NCBI GenBank assembly: GCA_040376605.1
Contig: JBEIQI010000204.1
Location: 1 to 5,741 of the forward strand
Reading direction: 5' to 3'
DNA from: JANWKQ01 sp040376605
GTDB taxonomy: Bacteria > Bacteroidota > Bacteroidia > CAIKAF01
Length of the DNA: 5,741 nucleotides
In this document: piece after piece, positions 1 to 5,741 of the stretch
Layout of the letters: every line of letters begins with the position of its first letter
How positions within the stretch are numbered: the stretch's first letter is position 1
Position numbers and translations under genes: made by a program
The notes under the pieces: model-generated
Told to the model about the DNA's origin: nothing
Databases searched by the model: none
Seen by the model: the letters and a program-made list of their open reading frames with translations, nothing else

Positions 1-733
1 CTGTTTTTACCCAAAAAACGATGGATACCAAGGCTATACTGCTAAATATACTGCCTAATAATCCCTGCATAGAACCGGACTTAATAAAAGGCTTGCGAAT
101 AAATTTGCCGGTTGCCCCAACCAATTGCATGGTTTTAATTAAAAATCGCTTCGAAAAAATGGCCAGTCGGATGGTATTGTTAATCAAAGCAATCATTATT
201 AGCGAAAGTAAAATACAAATTCCCAAAAGGATATAACTGATTTTGCTGATATTCACATTTACATCATTAATCAAATTCACATCCTTAAAAATCTCGGCAA
301 CATCATCAGGATATTGGGCAAGGATATCACTTTCAATTTCAGGAATGATATCATTATTGGCAAATTGAGATTTTAAGGTAACTTCCAAAGTAGTGGGCAA
401 GGGATTTTCATCCAATAATAACATGGGATCCTCCTTCATGCTTTCTTTGTAATCTGCCAAGGCCTCTTCAGGACTAATGAGTATAACATTGGCAACATAT
501 TGGTTGGATTCGATATAAGCTTTTATCTCCTGCGCTTTCTCTTCAGCAGCTCCAATATTGAGAAAAACCTGTATTTTTAAATTTTGCCGAGCATATTCAG
601 CTAACTTTTTTCCGCTGATAACAATACCCCCAAGAATTCCTAAAACAAAAAGTACCATGGTAACACTAAATACCGAAGTGATATAGGCCATACGCAAGCG
701 TCGCTTGTTATAACTATCTTCTCTTTTTCCCAT
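1..733 (-). CDS. ftsX: Cell division protein FtsX, ABC transporter permease (partial, C-terminus outside window)
   Basis: This gene reads leftward from an ATG at 733 and runs off the window edge with 244 complete codons and no stop, so roughly the last 45-50 residues are missing, judged against a usual FtsX length near 290-300. FtsX is the inner-membrane partner of the ATPase FtsE; the complex transmits signals across the membrane to regulate peptidoglycan hydrolases during division. Visible order: a basic cytoplasmic N-terminus (KREDSYNKRRLR), TM1 at about 17-40, an extracytoplasmic domain at about 41-165, TM2 at about 166-186, then the hallmark cytoplasmic stretch RLAIFSKRFLIKTMQLVGAT (189-208), and TM3 at about 222-242. 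TM4 is cut off. The start is chosen because homologues begin a few residues before the KRRLR segment; the frame stays open upstream to 841, but that stretch shows no family resemblance. It is divergent from the histidine kinase. Family assignment is from recalled motifs, not a search. Confidence 0.93.
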   Translation of the reverse strand, partial: MGKREDSYNKRRLRMAYITSVFSVTMVLFVLGILGGIVISGKKLAEYARQNLKIQVFLNIGAAEEKAQEIKAYIESNQYVANVILISPEEALADYKESMKEDPMLLLDENPLPTTLEVTLKSQFANNDIIPEIESDILAQYPDDVAEIFKDVNLINDVNVNISKISYILLGICILLSLIMIALINNTIRLAIFSKRFLIKTMQLVGATGKFIRKPFIKSGSMQGLLGSIFSSIALVSIVFWVKT

Positions 734-751
734 ATTACAAAAGTCCAATAA

Positions 752-780
752 ATTATAAGCTAATGTGGTAAGATCACCAA
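752..780 (-). promoter_or_regulatory. Possible ftsX promoter (sigma70-like hexamers)
   Basis: On the minus strand, TTGGTG (780-775) is followed after 17 bases by a perfect TATAAT (757-752), 18 bases before the ftsX ATG. This resembles a classical -35/-10 pair. Bacteroidota primary sigma factors prefer TTTG and TAnnTTTG, and no good match to that consensus is present here, so the match may be chance in AT-rich DNA. Confidence 0.25.
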
Positions 781-888
781 TTTCTTTCCACAGTGCACGG
801 TTAATTAAGCAAATTGGATAATAATTCTGCACCAGAATCGTTTACACCATCGTTTTTTATACTTATTTTACAGTCAAATAAAGGAAGT

Positions 889-2409
889 TTGAATATCTAT
901 CAACAAAAAAACCGCTGGAAATTATGGTTAGGCATCTCGGCCTTTGTGATAGTGGTAGCGACCCTTATTTATTCCAATTATTTAGTCAACAAGATCGCTA
1001 AGCAGGAGCAAGCCAAGGTTAGATTATGGGCTGAAGCTGTTGCCAACAGGGCTAAACTAGTGCATAAAACAGATAGTATTTTTAAAATCTTCGAAGTTGA
1101 AGATCGTAAAAACATCGAATTATGGGCTGAGGCCAATAAGTTTATTGCTCAAGATGAAGGTGGAGGTGATATATATTGGCCCACCAAAATTCTTTCTAAC
1201 AATACCATTATACCAGTTATTATCACCAACGAAAAGGATGAAATACTTTTCTATAATAACTTTCCCGCAGATAAATTAAAGGATTCTACATTCCTGGATT
1301 CACAACTGGTAAAGTTTAAAGCAAAAAATAAACCTTTGGATGTTTCGTATAAAGTATTTGGTTTGGTAATGAACCAATATCTGTATTATGATGACTCATA
1401 TATTTATTCGGAACTTAAGACCACCATAGATGATTTGGTGAAGTCATTCATTTCCGAAACGGTAATTAACTCGGCCTCTGTGCCGGTAATTATCACCAAT
1501 GAAGCGAAAGATAGTTTGATTGCATATGGTAATATTGAAGAGTTAAATCTAGGGCCCAATCCTTCATCAAAATTATTGATTGAAAAAATGAAAGGGCATA
1601 ATGTTTTAACCGTAGAATTATCCAAAGGGAACACGAATTATATTTATTATATGAATTCCTATGTAATTCGTTTGCTTCAATATTTCCCATTTATTTTCCT
1701 GGCTATCATCAGTGTATTTCTCATTGTATCCTATCTTTTGTTTAGTGTTGCCCGAAGATCAGAACAAAATCAGGTTTGGGTAGGCATGAGTAAAGAAACG
1801 GCCCATCAGTTGGGCACTCCCCTATCGTCATTATTAGGTTGGGTAGAAATTCTCAAATTAAAAAATGCTGATCCGGAGGCTATTACCGAAATAGAAAAAG
1901 ACATAGCCAGACTGCAAGTAGTTACCGAACGTTTTAGTAAAATCGGATCAAACCCTGAGTTAAAACCCGAGGATATCAATGAGGTGCTAACAAACATCAT
2001 TGAGTACATGAAGCTGCGAACCAGCGGAAAAATTACCTACGAATACAATTTCAGTATCCAGGAAAAAACCATCCTTCCTCTTAACCGTCCGCTTTTCGAA
2101 TGGGTATTAGAAAATTTATTTAGAAATGCCATCGATTCGATTAGTGGGCATGGTAAAATTACCATTGATATTCATTTACAAAACAATGAGTTTTGTGTAA
2201 TTGATGTAAGCGATACCGGCAAAGGAATCCCCAAAAATCAACATAAAATGATCTTTCGTCCGGGTTATACCACTAAAAAAAGGGGCTGGGGACTGGGATT
2301 ATCCCTTACCAAAAGGATTGTAGATGAATACCATAAAGGAAAAATCTTTGTAAAACAAAGCGAAGTAGGCAAAGGGACCACTTTTCGAATCCTTTTGAAA
2401 CTAAAATAG
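889..2409 (+). CDS. Membrane-bound sensor histidine kinase (orphan, AHQLGTP-type)
   Basis: A 506-residue two-component sensor kinase that autophosphorylates on histidine in response to an extracytoplasmic cue; the ligand is unknown. From the TTG at 889 the domains are: TM1 (about 12-32), a periplasmic sensor region (about 33-263), TM2 (about 265-289), and, after only about a dozen residues, the dimerisation/H-box with phospho-acceptor His306 in AHQLGTPLSSL. The ATPase domain has the N-box (ENLFRNAID, 408-416), G1 (DTGKGIP, 442-448), the F-box (FRPGYTTK) and G2 (RGWGLGL, 465-471), so all catalytic boxes are present. There is no HAMP or PAS domain. The start is uncertain: the frame is open back to a TTG at 814, adding 25 residues, but the protein beginning NIYQQKNRWK directly before TM1 fits the Bacteroidota family better, and a GGAAG lies just before 889. 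No response regulator is adjacent. It may be co-transcribed with grpE downstream, because no terminator separates them. Confidence 0.88.
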   Translation: MNIYQQKNRWKLWLGISAFVIVVATLIYSNYLVNKIAKQEQAKVRLWAEAVANRAKLVHKTDSIFKIFEVEDRKNIELWAEANKFIAQDEGGGDIYWPTKILSNNTIIPVIITNEKDEILFYNNFPADKLKDSTFLDSQLVKFKAKNKPLDVSYKVFGLVMNQYLYYDDSYIYSELKTTIDDLVKSFISETVINSASVPVIITNEAKDSLIAYGNIEELNLGPNPSSKLLIEKMKGHNVLTVELSKGNTNYIYYMNSYVIRLLQYFPFIFLAIISVFLIVSYLLFSVARRSEQNQVWVGMSKETAHQLGTPLSSLLGWVEILKLKNADPEAITEIEKDIARLQVVTERFSKIGSNPELKPEDINEVLTNIIEYMKLRTSGKITYEYNFSIQEKTILPLNRPLFEWVLENLFRNAIDSISGHGKITIDIHLQNNEFCVIDVSDTGKGIPKNQHKMIFRPGYTTKKRGWGLGLSLTKRIVDEYHKGKIFVKQSEVGKGTTFRILLKLK

Positions 2410-2429
2410 CCGCTGATGGCCTTAACTTC

Positions 2430-2442
2430 TGTCATTTTGACA
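2430..2442. promoter_or_regulatory. Perfect inverted repeat TGTCA-TTT-TGACA upstream of grpE
   Basis: Five-base arms TGTCA (2430-2434) and TGACA (2438-2442) are exact reverse complements around TTT, lying 62 bases before the grpE ATG and 32 bases before the -7-like TATATTTG. A symmetric site in front of a heat-shock operon is a plausible regulator binding site. It is not the CIRCE element (TTAGCACTC-N9-GAGTGCTAA) bound by HrcA. The right half also reads TTGACA, like a sigma70 -35 box, but no -10 box lies at the proper spacing. Function is inferred. Confidence 0.45.
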
Positions 2443-2453
2443 CCTATGCCTGA

Positions 2454-2482
2454 TTCGGCAAGCAGTTTGTTAAGTATATTTG
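2454..2482 (+). promoter_or_regulatory. Putative Bacteroidota-type promoter for grpE-dnaJ
   Basis: TATATTTG at 2475-2482 matches the Bacteroidota -7 consensus TAnnTTTG exactly. The -33 element would fall near TTC at 2454-2456, one mismatch from TTG with an 18-base gap. Transcription would begin around 2487-2490, leaving a leader of about 15 bases before the grpE ATG. The -7 box is strong, the -33 box weak, which would suit a promoter that needs an activator. Confidence 0.5.
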
Positions 2483-2503
2483 CCGGATAAATGGCAAAAT
2501 GCG

Positions 2504-3070
2504 ATGAATACAGAAGAAATCATAAACGAACCGAACGAAAATATTCAGAACCAAGATCCTAACATGGAAAAATCAGAGGATACTATTGACAAAACTGAAG
2601 AACTGTCAGAAAAAACTACAGAAATCGTCGAAAAAACGCCGGAAGAAAAATATGACACCCTTTACGATGATTATCTTAGGTTATACAGTGAGTTCGATAA
2701 CTTTAGAAAGCGGAATGTTAAAGAAAGAATGGAATTAATAAAAACGGCAGGAAATGATGTAATCAAATCTATTTTGCCGGCTATTGATGATTTGGAGCGA
2801 GCCGTAAAAACATTCGAAACGTCTGATAAGGAAAGTTTGCAGCAAGGCATTCAATTAATTCATCATAAACTAAAAACCATTTTGGGAGATAAAGGTTTAG
2901 TAGAGATGAATCCAGTAGGTGAAAAATTTGATGCAGATCAACATGAAGCCATTACACAACTTCCTGCACCTTCCAACAAAGAGAAGGGTTTGATTTTAGA
3001 TGTAATTGAAAAAGGATATAAGTTAAATGAAGTAATTATTCGCTATCCAAAAGTGATAGTATATATGTAA
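2504..3070 (+). CDS. grpE: GrpE, nucleotide exchange factor for DnaK
   Basis: A 188-residue cytoplasmic co-chaperone that releases ADP from DnaK and so drives the chaperone cycle with DnaJ. The N-terminal 45 or so residues are acidic, low-complexity and probably disordered (many E, N, T, K). A long helical, coiled-coil-like segment follows, with the family signature EFDNFRKR (63-70), then SILPAIDDLERA (89-100). The C-terminal beta domain shows FDADQHEAI (142-150) and ends in GYKLNEVIIRYPKVIVYM (171-188), where relatives usually have an alanine in place of the proline. The ATG at 2504 is preferred over an in-frame TTG at 2480, because that TTG lies inside the probable -7 promoter box and the extra eight residues are not family-like. 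dnaJ starts 4 bases after the stop, so the two are surely co-transcribed. dnaK and hrcA are not in the window. Confidence 0.95.
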   Translation: MNTEEIINEPNENIQNQDPNMEKSEDTIDKTEELSEKTTEIVEKTPEEKYDTLYDDYLRLYSEFDNFRKRNVKERMELIKTAGNDVIKSILPAIDDLERAVKTFETSDKESLQQGIQLIHHKLKTILGDKGLVEMNPVGEKFDADQHEAITQLPAPSNKEKGLILDVIEKGYKLNEVIIRYPKVIVYM

Positions 3071-3074
3071 TAGC

Positions 3075-4229
3075 ATGGCAAAAAGAGATTTTTACGAAAT
3101 ATTAGGTATCAGCAAAAATGCCAATGCCGATGAGATAAAAAAAGCTTATCGAAAAAAAGCCATTGAATTTCATCCTGATAAAAACCCGGGAGATAAAACT
3201 GCTGAAGAAAAATTTAAAGAAGCAGCGGAGGCATATGATGTATTAAGCGATGCCAACAAAAAAGCCAGATACGATCAATACGGCCATGCCGGCATGAGCA
3301 GCTCTGGCGGCGGCGGCGGATACGGAGGAGGATTTAGCGGTGGCGGAATGAACATGGATGACATCTTCGATCAATTTGGAGATATCTTTGGTTTTGGTGG
3401 TGGAGGATCACGTGGTGGAGGTCGTAAGCGCAATGTAAATAGAGGAAGTAATATTCGTATCAAGGTAAAACTTACCATGGAAGAAATTGCGGATGGTGCC
3501 ACCAAAAAAGTAAAAATAAATAAATATGTAGGATGCGATTCTTGTCATGGAAGCGGGGCAAAAAATAGCACCTCCGTTAAAACATGTACCACCTGTAATG
3601 GAAGTGGTCAGGTTGCCCAAATACAAAATACCATCCTTGGCCGAATGCAAACCGTTACTTCTTGTCCATCCTGCGGAGGTGAAGGAAGCGTAATTGCTGA
3701 TAAGTGTAATAAATGTTTTGGCGATGGAGTGGTTCGTGGTGAAGAAGTTGTTGAAATAAAAATTCCGGCAGGCGTTGAACATGATATGCAATTAAGCATG
3801 AGTGGGAAGGGTAATGCCGGCCCACGAAAAGGAATTGCCGGAGATTTACTCATTGTAATTGAAGAAGAAGATCACGAACAATTTAAACGTGATGGTCAAA
3901 ATATCATTTACGATTTAGCTTTAAATTTTGCCGATGCAGCATTGGGAACCTCTGTTGAAATTCCAACCTTAGGAGGTAAAGCCAAAATTAAAATTGATCC
4001 GGGAACACAATCCGGAAAAGTATTGCGATTAAAGGGCAAAGGCTTACCAAGTATCAATGCATACGGACGCGGAGATCAATTAATCATTGTAAATATTTAT
4101 ACGCCGCATAAATTAAGCAACGAGGAAAAAAAGATTTTAGAACAATTAAAGACCTCTAAAAATTTCGAACCATCTGCCGATAAAAAAGATCGAACCTTTT
4201 TCGATAAGATGAAAGATATTTTTTCATAA
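3075..4229 (+). CDS. dnaJ: DnaJ, type I (class A) Hsp40 co-chaperone
   Basis: A complete 384-residue DnaJ (E. coli 376), which delivers unfolded clients to DnaK and stimulates its ATP hydrolysis. The J domain (about 4-70) carries the essential HPD triad at 33-35. A glycine-rich linker (about 77-118) contains DDIFDQFGDIFGFG (95-108), the DIF-type segment of class A proteins. The zinc-binding domain has all four CxxCxGxG repeats, with cysteines at 154/157 (CDSCHGSG), 171/174 (CTTCNGSG), 197/200 (CPSCGGEG) and 211/214 (CNKCFGDG), which bind two zinc ions in the known family. The C-terminal client-binding barrel and dimerisation region follow, including GDLLIVI (256-262) and GRGDQLIIVN (331-340). 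It is the second gene of the grpE operon, separated by 4 bases. No residue expected for function is missing. Confidence 0.97.
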   Translation: MAKRDFYEILGISKNANADEIKKAYRKKAIEFHPDKNPGDKTAEEKFKEAAEAYDVLSDANKKARYDQYGHAGMSSSGGGGGYGGGFSGGGMNMDDIFDQFGDIFGFGGGGSRGGGRKRNVNRGSNIRIKVKLTMEEIADGATKKVKINKYVGCDSCHGSGAKNSTSVKTCTTCNGSGQVAQIQNTILGRMQTVTSCPSCGGEGSVIADKCNKCFGDGVVRGEEVVEIKIPAGVEHDMQLSMSGKGNAGPRKGIAGDLLIVIEEEDHEQFKRDGQNIIYDLALNFADAALGTSVEIPTLGGKAKIKIDPGTQSGKVLRLKGKGLPSINAYGRGDQLIIVNIYTPHKLSNEEKKILEQLKTSKNFEPSADKKDRTFFDKMKDIFS

Positions 4230-4265
4230 AATCAATCTTAAGCAAATGTTATCAAAAAGAATAAT

Positions 4266-4412
4266 GGGGGCTTTACCCGTTATTCGCTCAAGGCCTATGG
4301 CCACAGCAAGCGCCAATTAGGCCTTGCCTGGTGGGCCAAAGGGCTACTCGGCAAGGCTCAAATGGCCAGCCCCCTGCGGCCACAGGCGCTTCCGCTGCTA
4401 CCGGGGCCCCTC
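4266..4412. repeat. GC-rich, hairpin-rich intergenic element (REP-like, function unknown)
   Basis: The only gene-free stretch of note, between dnaJ and sucC, contains about 147 bases of about 65 % G+C by hand count, in a background of roughly 35-40 %. It is full of inverted repeats: GGGGGCT (4266-4272) with AGCCCCC (4368-4374); CAAGGCCTA (4289-4297) with TAGGCCTTG (4318-4326); GCCTTGCC (4321-4328) with GGCAAGGC (4350-4357); AAGCGCC (4308-4314) with GGCGCTT (4385-4391); and the self-complementary GGGGCCCC (4403-4410). GGCCACAG occurs twice directly (4299-4306, 4378-4385). No open frame of note exists and no T-run follows any stem. The composition and palindromes suggest a dispersed repeat of the REP/BIME kind or a non-autonomous element; its start GGGGGCTTTACCCG reminds me of repeats seen in Bacteroidota intergenic DNA, but only one copy is present here, so this is inference. 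Confidence 0.6.
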
Positions 4413-4434
4413 CTTAATACCTTCAAATCTTTCA

Positions 4435-4465
4435 TTTGCATTTTAACCCTATTCCACTAATTTTG
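4435..4465 (+). promoter_or_regulatory. Bacteroidota-type promoter for sucC
   Basis: TTTG at 4435-4438 and TAATTTTG at 4458-4465 match the -33 (TTTG) and -7 (TAnnTTTG) consensus of the Bacteroidota primary sigma factor, with 19 bases between them. Transcription would start around 4470-4473, giving a leader of about 20 bases to the sucC ATG. The leader is A-rich with no Shine-Dalgarno, as is usual in this phylum. It lies about 20 bases after the GC-rich element, so sucC has its own promoter separate from grpE-dnaJ. Confidence 0.75.
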
Positions 4466-4491
4466 TTGTCCTCAATAAACAAACGAATTAT

Positions 4492-5649
4492 ATGAATATC
4501 CACGAATATCAAGGTAAAGAGATTCTAAAGAAATATGGTGTAGCCATACAAGAAGGTGTATTGGCTAATTCTCCTGAAGAAGCAGTAGCTGCAGCCAAAA
4601 AAGTAACTGAAATGACAGGATCTAAGTGGCATGTGATAAAAGCACAGGTTCATGCAGGTGGTCGTGGAAAAGGTGGAGGAATTAAATTGGCCAAAAACCT
4701 TGATGAGGTAAGAGATTTATCCAATCAAATTTTGGGTATGACCTTGGTTACCAAACAAACCGGTGCCGAAGGTAAAGTGGTACATAGTGTTTTAATTTCC
4801 GAAGATGTATTTTATCCTGGAGCTTCAGAGCCCAAGGAATATTATATGGGTGTACTATTAAATCGTGCTACCGGACGTAATATTATTATGTACAGTACCG
4901 AAGGTGGAATGGATATAGAAGAAGTAGCAGAACATACACCACATTTAATTTTTAAAGAAGAAATAGACCCAAGAGTAGGTCTTCAACAATTTCAGGTTCG
5001 CCAAATTGCCTTTAATTTAGGACTAACAGGTGAAGCCTATAAAAGCATGTTGAAATTTGTAAATGCACTTTATTCAGCATTTGAAGATACAGATGCATCC
5101 ATGTTCGAAATCAATCCGGTATTAAAAACTTCCGATGATAAAATTATAGCAGTAGATGCTAAAGTAAACATCGATGACAATGCCTTATATCGTCATCCTG
5201 CCATTAAGGAAATGAGAGATACCCGTGAGGAAGATCCAACAGAAGTAGAAGCAGCTCATCACGATCTTAATTATGTAAAATTAGATGGTAATGTAGGTTG
5301 TATGGTAAATGGAGCAGGATTGGCCATGGCAACCATGGATATCATTAAAGTAAGCGGTGGAGAGCCGGCTAACTTTTTGGATGTAGGTGGTACAGCAGAT
5401 GCAAAACGTGTGGAACAAGCATTCCATATCATTTTAAAAGATCCGAATGTAAAGGCTATATTGGTAAATATTTTTGGAGGAATTGTTCGTTGCGATCGTG
5501 TAGCACAGGGTATTGTTGATGCCTATAATAACATGGGAAACATCAATGTTCCTATTATTGTACGTTTACAAGGAACCAATGCAGTTGAGGCTAAAAAAAT
5601 CATAGATGATTCTGGATTAAAAGTATATTCAGCCATTAAATTGCAGTAA
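4492..5649 (+). CDS. sucC: Succinyl-CoA synthetase (succinate-CoA ligase) beta subunit
   Basis: A full-length 385-residue beta subunit (E. coli 388) of the TCA-cycle enzyme that interconverts succinyl-CoA plus NDP and phosphate with succinate, CoA and NTP. It acts in the cytoplasm with SucD. The N-terminal ATP-grasp domain opens with MNIHEYQGKEILKKYGV and has the nucleotide-binding KAQVHAGGRGKGGG (50-63); metal-ligand candidates are Asn208 in EINPV and Asp222 in AVDAKVN, by alignment with E. coli. The C-terminal ligase domain shows NGAGLAMATMD (273-283), GGEPANFLDVGGTA (289-302), VNIFGGIVRCD (325-335) and VRLQGTNAVEA (357-367). Residue 20 is Gln, where E. coli has Pro, a position linked to GTP preference. 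The ATG at 4492 is fixed by the conserved N-terminus. It has its own promoter and terminator, with no sucD next to it, so it is probably transcribed alone. Confidence 0.97.
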   Translation: MNIHEYQGKEILKKYGVAIQEGVLANSPEEAVAAAKKVTEMTGSKWHVIKAQVHAGGRGKGGGIKLAKNLDEVRDLSNQILGMTLVTKQTGAEGKVVHSVLISEDVFYPGASEPKEYYMGVLLNRATGRNIIMYSTEGGMDIEEVAEHTPHLIFKEEIDPRVGLQQFQVRQIAFNLGLTGEAYKSMLKFVNALYSAFEDTDASMFEINPVLKTSDDKIIAVDAKVNIDDNALYRHPAIKEMRDTREEDPTEVEAAHHDLNYVKLDGNVGCMVNGAGLAMATMDIIKVSGGEPANFLDVGGTADAKRVEQAFHIILKDPNVKAILVNIFGGIVRCDRVAQGIVDAYNNMGNINVPIIVRLQGTNAVEAKKIIDDSGLKVYSAIKLQ

Positions 5650-5705
5650 GCTGCTGATTTGGTAAAACAAGTATTTAATTAATTTATTCTATTTTATTGA
5701 TTATA

Positions 5706-5735
5706 AAAAAAGCCCCTCCATGGAGGGGCTTTTTT
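5706..5735. terminator. Bidirectional intrinsic terminator after sucC
   Basis: A perfect 30-base palindrome: six A, then GCCCCTCCATGGAGGGGC (5712-5729), then six T. The RNA hairpin has a 7-bp GC-rich stem (GCCCCTC/GAGGGGC) with a CATG loop, extendable by A-U pairs, and is followed by a U-run on either strand. It lies 56 bases after the sucC stop, so it ends sucC transcription and could also stop a converging gene to the right. Confidence 0.93.
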
Positions 5736-5741
5736 ATTCAC

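Noticed and set aside
21..236. Plus-strand open frame of 71 codons at the left edge
   Set aside because: It lies antisense to ftsX, whose minus-strand frame is clearly coding with family motifs; it has no recognisable features.
1404..2009. Minus-strand open frames inside the histidine kinase
   Set aside because: They overlap a confident gene on the other strand and show no domain or start signal.
2480..2503. Upstream TTG start adding eight residues to GrpE
   Set aside because: The TTG is part of the TATATTTG promoter box, so it would lie upstream of the predicted transcript start; the ATG at 2504 fits better.
2491..2562. Short out-of-frame ORF (ATG at 2491, 23 codons) overlapping the grpE start, a possible leader peptide
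   Set aside because: It has no ribosome binding signal and no distinctive composition, and such overlaps are expected by chance.
3305..3425. Glycine-codon-rich tract (GGC/GGA/GGT runs) as a DNA repeat
   Set aside because: It is the normal Gly/Phe-rich linker of DnaJ, not a separate repeat element.
3408..3853. Minus-strand open frames of 127 and 81 codons inside dnaJ
   Set aside because: They are antisense to the zinc-finger region of dnaJ; the regular Cys/Gly codons there leave the opposite frames open by chance.
4401..4413. GGGGCCCC palindrome as an intrinsic terminator for dnaJ
   Set aside because: There is no usable loop in an 8-base self-complement and no T-run behind it; the other stems of the element also lack a T-run.

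Overview
This window looks like a chromosomal segment from a member of the Bacteroidota. The evidence is an AT-rich, low-coding-bias sequence with weak Shine-Dalgarno signals, two promoter elements matching the Bacteroidota -7 consensus TAnnTTTG, a histidine kinase with the AHQLGTP-type H-box familiar from this phylum, and protein variants (FtsX, GrpE, DnaJ, SucC) of Bacteroidota style. The species cannot be named from this sequence alone. The gene content is core housekeeping. I see no mobile element gene, CRISPR array, tRNA or rRNA.

Layout. Positions 733 to 1 on the minus strand hold the first 244 codons of ftsX, the division-associated ABC-transporter permease; its C-terminus lies beyond the left edge. 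A short divergent intergenic region follows. On the plus strand come an orphan membrane sensor histidine kinase (about 889-2409), then a 94-base gap with a perfect inverted repeat and a Bacteroidota-type promoter, then the heat-shock co-chaperone pair grpE (2504-3070) and dnaJ (3075-4229), only 4 bases apart and almost certainly one operon. Positions 4230-4491 hold no gene but contain a strikingly GC-rich (about 65 % by hand count), hairpin-rich element of about 147 bases, followed by a near-textbook Bacteroidota promoter for sucC. sucC (4492-5649) encodes the succinyl-CoA synthetase beta subunit and is closed by a perfect palindromic intrinsic terminator at 5706-5735.

How the genes work together. 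GrpE (nucleotide exchange factor) and DnaJ (J-domain co-chaperone) both serve DnaK, which is not in the window and must be encoded elsewhere. SucC needs a SucD alpha subunit, which also is not adjacent: a terminator follows sucC directly. The kinase has no response regulator beside it. FtsX, with FtsE, would couple division to cell-wall hydrolysis. Apart from grpE-dnaJ these units appear functionally independent.

The points most worth a second look are the GC-rich structured element between dnaJ and sucC, the TGTCA-TTT-TGACA inverted repeat before grpE, the duplicated motif in the kinase sensor domain, and a glutamine at SucC position 20, where GTP-specific enzymes have glutamine and E. coli has proline. 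I did not find convincing evidence of a wholly new biological system.
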